A program made the translations under genes and the position numbers. Below, one piece after another: positions 55,517 to 64,000 of a stretch of 64,000 nucleotides of DNA. Location: NCBI GenBank assembly GCA_032718475.1, contig JAUCBJ010001783.1:1-64000 (forward strand). Direction: 5' to 3'. Each line of letters begins with the position of its first letter. The first letter of the stretch is position 1. The notes under the pieces were generated by a model. It saw only the letters and a program-made list of their open reading frames with translations. It was not told the origin of the DNA and ran no database searches. The DNA comes from Nemertoderma westbladi. Its lineage: Eukaryota > Xenacoelomorpha > Nemertodermatida > Nemertodermatidae.

Positions 55517-58469
55517 GATGAGTGGTTCCCAGCCAGGTAATAGCACCATTGCTGGAGTGGTGAGGTGGAGTGGTTCCCAGCCAGGTAATAGCACCATTGC
55601 TCGAGTGGTTAGGTGGGGTGGAGTGGTTCCCAGACAGGTAATAGCACCATTGCTCGAGTGGTGAGGTGGAGTGGCTCCCAGCCAGGCAATAGCACCATTG
55701 CTGGAGTGGTGAGGTGGAGTGGTTCCCAGCCAGGTAATAGCACCATTGCTGGAGTGGTGAGGTGGAGTGGTTCCCAGCCAGGTAATAGCACCATTGCTGG
55801 AGTGGTGAGGTGGAGTGGTTCCCAGCCAGGTAATAGCGCCATTGCTGGAGTGGTGAGGTGGAGTGGTTCCCAGCCAGGCAATAGCACCATTGCTCGAGTG
55901 GTGAGGTGGAGTGGTTCCCAGCCAGGTTATAGCACCAGTGCTCGAGTGGTGAGGTGGAGTGGTTCCCAGCCAGGTAATAGCACCATTGCTGGAGTGGTGA
56001 GGTGGAGTGGTTCCCAGCCAGGAAATAGCACCATTGCTGGAGTGGTGAGGTGGAGTGGTTCCCAGCCAGGTAATAGCATCATTGCTGGCCAGGCAATAGC
56101 ACCATTGCTCGAGTGGTGAGGTGGAGTGGTTCCCAGCCAGGTTATAGCACCAATGCTCGAGTGGTGAGGTGGAGTGGTTCCCAGCCAGGTAAAAGCACCA
56201 TTGTTGGAGTGGTGAGGTGGAATGGTTCCCAGTCAGGTAATAGCACCAATGCACCATTGCTCGAGTGGTTAGGTGGGGTGGAGTGGTTCCCAGACAGGTA
56301 ATAGCACCATTGCTCGAGTGGTTAGGTGGGGTGGAGTGGTTCCCAGCCAGGTAAAAGCACCATTGTTGGAGTGGTGAGGTGGAATGGTTCCCAGTCAGGT
56401 AATAGCAAAATTGCTGGAGTGGTGAGGTGGAGTGGTTCCCAGCCAGGTAAAAGCACCATTGCTGGAGTGGTGAGGTGGAATGGTCCCCAGTCAGGTAATA
56501 GCACCAATGCACCATTGCTCGAGTGGTTAGGTGGGGTGGAGTGGTTCCCAGACAGGTAATAGCACCATTGCTCGAGTGGTTAGGTGGGGTGGAGTGGTTC
56601 CCAGACAGGTAATAGCACCATTGCTCGAGTGGTGAGGTGGAGTGGCTCCCAGCCAGGCAATAGCACCATTGCTGGAGTGGTGAGGTGGAGTGGTTCCCAG
56701 CCAGGTAATAGCACCATTGCTGGAGTAGTGAGGTGGAGTGGTTCCCAGCCAGGTAATAGCACCATTGCTCGAGTGGTTAGGTGGGGTGGAGTGGTTCCCA
56801 GACAGGTAATAGCACCATTGTTCGAGTGGTTAGGTGGAATGGTTCCCAGCCAGGTAATAGCACCATTGCTGGAGTGGTGAGGTGGAGTGGTTACCAGCCA
56901 GGTAATAGCACCATTGCTCGAGTGGTTAGGTGGGGTGGAGTGGTTCCCAGACAGGTAATAGCACCATTGCTGGAGTGGTGAGGTGGAGTGGTTCCCAGCC
57001 AGGTAATAGCACCATTGCTGGAGTGGTGAGGTGGAATGGTTCCCAGCCAGGTAATAGCACCATTGCTGGAGTGGTGAGGTGGAGTGGTTCCCAGCCAGGC
57101 AATAGCACCATTGCTCGAGTGGTGAGGTGGAGTGGTTCCCAGCCAGGTATTAGCACCATTGCTGGAGTGGCGAGGTGGAATGGTTCCCAGCCAGGTAATA
57201 GCACCATTGCTGGAGTGGTGAGGTGGAGTGGTTCCCAGCCAGGTTATAGCACCAGTGCTCGAGTGGTGAGGTGGAGTGGTTCCCAGCCAGGTAAAAGCAC
57301 CATTGCTGGAGTGGTGAGGTGGAATGGTTCCAGCAGGTAATAGCACCATTGCTCGAGTGGTGAGGTGGAGTGGTTCCCAGCCAGGTAAAAGCACCATTGC
57401 TGGAGTGGTGAGGTGGAGTGGTTCCCAGCCAGGTAAAAGCACCATTGCTGGAGTGGTGAGGTGGAATGGTTCCACAGGTAATAGCACCATTGCTCGAGTG
57501 GTGAGGTGGAGTGGTTCCCAGCCAGGCAATAGCACCATTGCTCGAGTGGTGAGGTGGAGTGGTTCCCAGCCAGGTTATAGCACCAGTGCTCGAGTGGTGA
57601 GGTGGAGTGGTTCCCAGCCAGGTAAAAGCACCATTGCTGGAGTGGTGAGGTGGAATGGTTCCCAGTCAGGTAATAGCACCATTGCTCGAGTGGTGAGGTG
57701 GAGTGGTTCCCAGCCAGGTAATAGCACCATTGCTCGAGTGGTTAGGTGGGGTGGAGTGGTTCCCAGACAGGTAATAGCACCATTGCTCGAGTGGTGAGGT
57801 GGAGTGGTTCCCAGTCAGGTAATAGCACCATTGCTGGAGTGGTGAGGTGGAGTGGTTCCCAGCCAGGTAATAGCACCATTGCTCGAGTGGTTAGGTGGGG
57901 TGGAGTGGTTCCCAGACAGGTAATAGCACCATTGCTCGAGTGGTTAGGTGGGGTGGAGTGGTTCCCAGCCAGGTAATAGCACCATTGCTGGAGTGGTGAC
58001 TGGTGAGGTGGAGTGGTTCCCAGCCAGGTAATAGCACCATTGCTCGAGTGGTTAGGTGGGGTGGAGTGGTTCCCAGACAGGTAATAGCACCATTGCTGGA
58101 GTGGTGAGGTGGAGTGGTTCCCAGCCAGGCAATAGCACCATTGCTCGAGTGGTGAGGTGGAGTGGTTCCCAGCCAGGTAATAGCACCATTGCTGGGGTGG
58201 TGAGGTGGAGTGGTTCCCAGCCAGGTAATAGCACCATTGCTCGAGTGGTGAGGTGGAGTGGTTCCCAGCCAGGTAATAGCACCATTGCTCGAGTGGTGAG
58301 GTGGAGTGGTTCCCAGCCAGGTAATAGCACCATTTCTCGAGTCGAGTGGTGAGGTGGAGTGGTTCCCAGCCAGGTAATAGCACCATTGCTGGAGTGGTGA
58401 GGTGGAGTGGTTCCCAGCCAGGCAATAGCACCATTGCTCGAGTGGTGAGGTGGAGTGGTTCCCAGCCAG
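55517..58469. repeat. 48-bp G-rich minisatellite, left block
   Basis: About 60 units based on GTGGTTCCCAGCCAGGTAAT followed by AGCACCATTGCTGGAGTGGT and GAGGTGGA. A 53-bp variant has GTTAGGTGGGGTGGAGTGG. Other variants carry CAGTCAGG, CAGACAGG, TTATAGCACCAGTG and AAAAGCACC. The unit is a multiple of three without stops, so long ORFs appear in several frames on both strands (VVRWSGSQPGNSTIAG on plus, MVLLPGWEPLHLTTPA on minus). Frame-shifting 53-bp units and lack of a start context argue against coding. Runs of GG on the plus strand could form two-tier quadruplexes. Confidence 0.95.
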
Positions 58470-58477
58470 GTAATAGC

Positions 58478-59839
58478 TAGTGTTGAGAACTGAATCAATT
58501 TTGACTAATTTCAGTTACAGTTGCAGTTTCAGTATTCAAAGTTTTGCATTTCAGTTACAGTTGCAGTTTCAGTATTACAAAGTGTAACATTTCAGTTACA
58601 GTTACAGTTTCAGTATTACAAAGTGTAACATTTCAGTTACAGTTACAGTTACAGTTTCAGTATTACAAAATTGAGCATTTCAGTTTCAGTTACAGTTTCA
58701 GTTATAGATTCAATATATATGATCTCACGTAGTAAGCAGTCATCTGAAACTAAAAATGAGGCACTTTAATATATTACTGTTATATACGCTAATAATAATG
58801 TTCATTACGAAACGTCCTCTTTCTAGAGCTAATAGGTAGTTGTTGTAGGAAAGTTGGACCCACTCTATGGTAATATTTTGTAACTAATATAGGGCCTACT
58901 GATAGTACTGTATGTAATGAAAGTGGCGGTCACAAGATCAACTAAAGGCACCCACATTTTACTGTACATCTTGTTTCAGTGCTTGTACACTTATTGTTAT
59001 CATTTATTGTTTTGGTTATAAAGCCATGGTTCTGAATCCTGCTCATTTTCCTTAATTCGTAATTTGTTTTAGTAATCATATATTTATTGTTTTGGTTAGA
59101 CCCACCTCGATAAGCTGCTCCTTTCACTTTTAAGTTTAATTTTGTAATTTATAATGGCAAACTTGATCAAAATTTAATTTCCAGTGTGCCTCTAGTGTGA
59201 TTGTGATATTAATAGTACCGGTAAAAACATTAATAATTAATAATGTAAAATCCGTTAATATCCCTCTACCATTAGGCCTAACTTTGTTTATCTAAAACAT
59301 TTACATTTAATATGAAGCCAAAGTGGTGATAAGGCTGATAGGTGATAGTCTAATAGTTGAGACAGATAAACATAGACTTTATGCTACTGTAGATCTTCGT
59401 TCACTAACTTGACTCGCCAAATAAATCACATTTGAGCTAAGTGGACAATGGGTCTTTGATTTTATATTGTGTAATATTATGGTTTTGTTCAGATGTGGAA
59501 AAAACGAGATTGTTTTTTTTATAACAATGTTTTAAAAATGATACCTATGGTAACCACTGTTATTCATTTATTAAACTATACTCTATACTTTATTACAATA
59601 CTGTTTTAAATGCTCATTCATGTTAATTGTGTGGTTGAGAACTGAATCGGATTTTGTTAATTTCAGTTTCAGTTACAGTTACAGTATTCAAAATTCGTAA
59701 TTACAGTTTCAGTTACAGTTACAGTATTCAAAATTCGCAATTACAGTTACAGTTATAGTTACAGTATCAAAAAAATCATCAAAACCATTCAGTTACAGTT
59801 GCAGTTACAGTATAATTACAGTTACAGTTCTCAACACTA
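58478..59839. mobile_element. hAT-like non-autonomous element (1362 bp) inside the minisatellite
   Basis: 15-bp perfect terminal inverted repeats TAGTGTTGAGAACTG. The 8-bp target duplication GTAATAGC at 58470-58477 and 59840-59847 is part of the minisatellite unit. The 8-bp duplication and YAGTG-type ends fit the hAT superfamily. Subterminal arrays of TTTCAGTTACAGTT-type repeats lie on both sides (about 58510-58710 and 59655-59825). A second GGTTGAGAACTGAATC at about 59632 repeats the left end internally. Two reverse-strand copies of the ~50-bp module are at 58988-59133. No transposase. Confidence 0.88.
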
Positions 59840-59847
59840 GTAATAGC

Positions 59848-62800
59848 ACCATTGCTGGGGTGGTGAGGTGGAGTGGTTCCCAGCCAGGTAAAAGCACCAT
59901 TGCTCGAGTGGTGAGGTGGAGTGGTTCCCAGCCAGGTAATAGCACCATTGCTGGGGTGGTGAGGTGGAGTGGTTCCCAGCCAGGTAATAGCACCATTGCT
60001 CGAGTGGTTAGGTGGGGTGGAGTGGTTCCCAGACAGGTAATAGCACCATTGCTGGAGTGGTGAGGTGGAGTGGTTCCCAGCCAGGTAATAGCACCATTGC
60101 TGGAGTGGTGAGGTGGAATGGTTCCCAGCCAGGTATTAGCACCATTGCTGGAGTGGCGAGGTGGAATGGTTCCCAGCCAGTTAATAGCACCATTGCTGGA
60201 GTGGTGAGGTGGAGTGGTTCCCAGCCAGGCAATAGCACCATTGCTCGAGTGGTGAGGTGGAGTGGTTCCCAGCCAGGTTATAGCACCAGTGCTCGAGTGG
60301 TGAGGTGGAGTGGTTCCCAGCCAGGTAATAGCACCATTGCTGGAGTGGTGAGGTGGAGTGGTTCCCAGCCAGGTAAAATCACCATTGCTGGAGTGGTGAG
60401 GTGGAGTGGTACCCAGCCAGGTAATAGCACCATTGCTGGAGTGGTGAGGTGGAATGGTTCCCAGTCAGGTAATAGCACCATTGCTCGAGTGGTGAGGTGG
60501 AGTGGTTCCCAGCCAGGCAATAGCAATAGCACCATTGCTCGAGTGGTGAGGTGGAGTGGTTCCCAGCCAGGTAATAGAACCATTGCTGGAGTGGTGAGGT
60601 GGAGTGGTTTCCAGCCAGGTAATAGCACCATTGCTCGAGTGGTGAGGTGGAGTGGTTCCCAGCCAGGCAATAGCACCATTGCTCGAGTGGTGAGGTGGAG
60701 TGGTTCCCAGCCAGGTAATAGCACCATTGCTGGAGTGGTGAGGTGGAGTGGTTCCCAGCCAGGTAATAGCACCATTGCTGGAGTGGTGAGGTGGAGTGGT
60801 TACCAGCCAGGTAATAGCACCATTGCTCGAGTGGTTAGGTGGGGTGGAGTGGTTCCCAGACAGGTAATAGCACCATTGCTGGAGTGGTGAGGTGGAGTGG
60901 TTCCCAGCCAGGTAATAGCACCATTGCTGGAGTGGTGAGGTGGAATGGTTCCCAGCCAGGTAATAGCACCATTGCTGGAGTGGTGAGGTGGAGTGGTTAC
61001 CAGCCAGGTAATAGCACCATTGCTCGAGTGGTTAGGTGGGGTGGAGTGGTTCCCAGACAGGTAATAGCACCATTGCTGGAGTGGTGAGGTGGAGTGGTTC
61101 CCAGCCAGGCAATAGCACCATTGCTCGAGTGGTGAGGTGGAGTGGTTCCCAGCCAGGTATTAGCACCATTGCTGGAGTGGCGAGGTGGAATGGTTCCCAG
61201 CCAGGTAATAGCACCATTGCTGGAGTGGTGAGGTGGAGTGGTTCCCAGCCAGGTTATAGCACCAGTGCTCGAGTGGTGAGGTGGAGTGGTTCCCAGCCAG
61301 GTAAAAGCACCATTGCTGGAGTGGTGAGGTGGAATGGTTCCGCAGGTAATAGCACCATTGCTCGAGTGGTGAGGTGGAGTGGTTCCCAGCCAGGTAAAAG
61401 CACCATTGCTGGAGTGGTGAGGTGGAGTGGTTCCCAGCCAGGTAAAAGCACCATTGCTGGAGTGGTGAGGTGGAATGGTTCCACAGGTAATAGCACCATT
61501 GCTCGAGTGGTGAGGTGGAGTGGTTCCCAGCCAGGCAATAGCACCATTGCTCGAGTGGTGAGGTGGAGTGGTTCCCAGCCAGGGCACCAGTGCTCGAGTG
61601 GTGAGGTGGAGTGGTTCCCAGCCAGGTAAAAGCACCATTGCTGGAGTGGTGAGGTGGAATGGTTCCCAGTCAGGTAATAGCACCATTGCTCGAGTGGTGA
61701 GGTGGAGTGGTTCCCAGCCAGGTAATAGCACCATTGCTCGAGTGGTTAGGTGGGGTGGAGTGGTTCCCAGACAGGTAATAGCACCATTGCTCGAATGGTG
61801 AGGTGGAGTGGTTCCCAGTCAGGTAATAGCACCATTGCTGGAGTGGTGAGGTGGAGTGGTTCCCAGCCAGGTAATAGCACCATTGCTCGAGTGGTTAGGT
61901 GGGGTGGAGTGGTTCCCTGACAGGTAATAGCACCATTGCTCGAGTGGTTAGGTGGGGTGGAGTGGTTCCCAGCCAGGTAATAGCACCATTGCTGGAGTGG
62001 TGACTGGTGAGGTGGAGTGGTTCCCAGCCAGGTAATAGCACCATTGCTCGAGTGGTTAGGTGGGGTGGAGTGGTTCCCAGACAGGTAATAGCACCATTGC
62101 TGGAGTGGTGAGGTGGAGTGGTTCCCAGCCAGGCAATAGCACCATTGCTCGAGTGGTGAGGTGGAGTGGTTCCCAGCCAGGTAATAGCACCATTGCTGGG
62201 GTGGTGAGGTGGAGTGGTTCCCAGCCAGGTAATAGCACCATTGCTCGAGTGGTGAGGTGGAGTGGTTCCCAGCCAGGTAATAGCACCATTGCTCGAGTGG
62301 TGAGGTGGAGTGGTTCCCAGCCAGGTAATAGCACCATTTCTCGAGTGGTGAGGTGGAGTCGTTCCCAGCCAGGTAATAGCACCATTGCTGGAGTGGTGAG
62401 GTGGAGTGGTTCCCAGCCAGGCAATAGCACCATTGCTCGAGTGGTGAGGTGGAGTGGTTCCCAGTCAGGTAATAGCACCATTGCTGGGGTGGTGAGGTGG
62501 AGTGGTTCCCAGCCAGGTAAAAGCACCATTGCTCGAGTGGTGAAGTGGAGTGGTTCCCAGCCAGGTAATAGCACCATTGCTGGGGTGGTGAGGTGGAGTG
62601 GTTCCCAGCCAGGCAATAGCACCATTGCTCGAGTGGTGAGGTGGAGTGGTTCCCAGACAGGTAATAGCACCATTGCTGGAGTGGTGAGGTGGAGTGGTTC
62701 CCAGCCAGGTAATAGCACCATTGCTGGAGTGGTGAGGTGGAATGGTTCCCAGCCAGGTATTAGCACCATTGCTGGAGTGGCGAGGTGGAATGGTTCCCAA

Positions 62801-64000
62801 CCAGTTAATAGCACCATTGCTGGAGTGGTGAGGTGGAGTGGTTCCCAGCCAGGCAATAGCACCATTGCTCGAGTGGTGAGGTGGAGTGGTTCCCAGCCAG
62901 GTTATAGCACCAGTGCTCGAGTGGTGAGGTGGAGTGGTTCCCAGCCAGGTAATAGCACCATTGCTGGAGTGGTGAGGTGGAGTGGTTCCCAGCCAGGTAA
63001 AAGCACCATTGCTGGAGTGGTGAGGTGGAGTGGTTCCCAGCCAGGTAATAGCACCATTGCTGGAGTGGTGAGGTGGAATGGTTCCCAGTCAGGTAATAGC
63101 ACCATTGCTCGAGTGGTGAGGTGGAGTGGTTCCCAGCCAGGCAATAGCAATAGCACCATTGCTCGTGTGGTGAGGTGGAGTGGTTCCCAGCCAGGTTATA
63201 GCACCAGTGCTCGAGTGGTGAGGTGGAGTGGTTCCCAGCCAGGTAAAAGCACCATTGCTGGAGTGGTGAGGTGGAATGGTTCCCAGTCAGGTAATAGCAC
63301 CATTGCTCGAGTGGTGAGGTGGAGTGGTTCCCAGTCAGGTTATAGCACCAGTGCTCGAGTGGTGAGGTGGAGTGGTTCCCAGACAGGTAATAGCACCATT
63401 GCTCGAGTGGTTAGGTGGGGTGGAGTGGTTCCCAGACAGGTAATAGCACCATTGCTCGAGTGGTGAGGTGGAGTGGTTCCCAGCCAGGTAATAGCACCAT
63501 TGCTGGAGTGGTGAGGTGGAGTGGTTCCCAGCCAGGTAATTGCACCATTGCTCGAGTGGTTAGGTGGGGTGGAGTGGTTCCCAGCCAGGTAATAGCACCA
63601 TTGCTGGAGTGGTGAGGTAGAGTGGTTCCCAGCCAGGCAATAGCACCATTGCTTGAGTGGTGAGGTGGAGTGGTTCCCAGCCAGGTAATAGCACCATTGC
63701 TGGGGTGGTGAGGTGGAGTGGTTCCCAGCCAGGTAATAGCACCATTGCTCGAGTGGTTAGGTGGGGTGGAGTGGTTCCCAGACAGGTAAAGGCACCATTG
63801 CTGGAGTGGTGAGGTGGAGTGGTTCCCAGCCAGGTAATAGCACCATTGCTGGAGTGGTGAGGTGGAATGGTTCCCAGCCAGGTATTAGCACCATTGCTGG
63901 AGTGGCGAGGTGGAATGGTTCTCAAGCTAGTTAATAGCACCATTGCTGGAGTGGTGAGGTGGAGTGGTTCCCAGCCAGGCAATAGCACCATTGCTCGAGT
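59848..64000. repeat. 48-bp G-rich minisatellite, right block (continues past edge)
   Basis: Same unit as 55517-58469, about 85 more units, still running at 64000. Larger internal repeats exist. The rare GTGGTGACTGGTGAGGTGG variant is at 57994-58012 and 61998-62016. The shortened GGAATGGTTCC-(A)GCAGG variant is at 57321 and 61331, about 4.0 kb apart in each case. CCAGTTAATAGC variants recur at about 60175 and 62799, and a GCTAGTTAATAGC variant at about 63925. This points to block duplication by unequal exchange. Confidence 0.95.

Noticed and set aside
55517-64000. Long ORFs across the 48-bp array on both strands (up to 468 codons)
   Set aside because: They arise because the unit is a multiple of three and stop-free. 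Frames change at 53-bp units, both strands are open at once, and no start context or splice pattern supports coding.

Overview
This is metazoan nuclear DNA. It has spliced or intronless animal genes, LINE, Gypsy, BEL/Pao and hAT-like elements, and AT-rich intergenic sequence with long C/G homopolymers. It looks like a marine invertebrate genome, but I cannot name the species. I saw no bacterial operons, rRNA, tRNA or CRISPR array.

Layout. 1-12772: a segmental duplication in direct orientation (copy A 1-5635, running off the left edge; copy B 7779-12772). Each copy holds an intronless SLC18B1-like transporter gene plus remnants of two LINEs. Copy A carries two short insertions whose empty sites are visible in copy B. 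5636-7600: LINE RT and endonuclease fragments. 12773-16300: AT-rich DNA with a long-armed inverted-repeat element. 16301-21122: a decayed Gypsy element on the minus strand. 22140-34757: a 12.6 kb BEL/Pao element on the minus strand with two 1240-bp LTRs and a 5-bp target duplication. Its gag-pro ORF runs in frame from the protease region into the end of RNase H, so RT is missing; the integrase core is missing too. 34758-36446: two LINE 3' fragments.

36447-46034: two intronless host genes on the minus strand, a PTCD2-like mitochondrial protein and a LENG9-like RNA-processing protein. Between them lies a cluster of three non-autonomous inverted-repeat elements. 46448-49350: a CR1/L2-type LINE with a long open pol ORF. 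50302-50540: a 20-bp minisatellite. 51682-54401: the last two exons of VPS34/PIK3C3 (minus). The upstream VPS34 intron has no recognisable exon out to the right edge and contains a >8 kb array of a 48-bp G-rich minisatellite (55517-64000), split by a 1362-bp hAT-like element with a perfect 8-bp target duplication.

Host genes (transporter, PTCD2-like, LENG9-like, VPS34) are not functionally linked. Most of the window is mobile or tandemly repeated DNA. The points most worth following are the RT-less BEL/Pao element and its extra 3' ORFs, the insertion differences between the duplicated copies, and a ~50-bp module shared by several unrelated non-autonomous elements.
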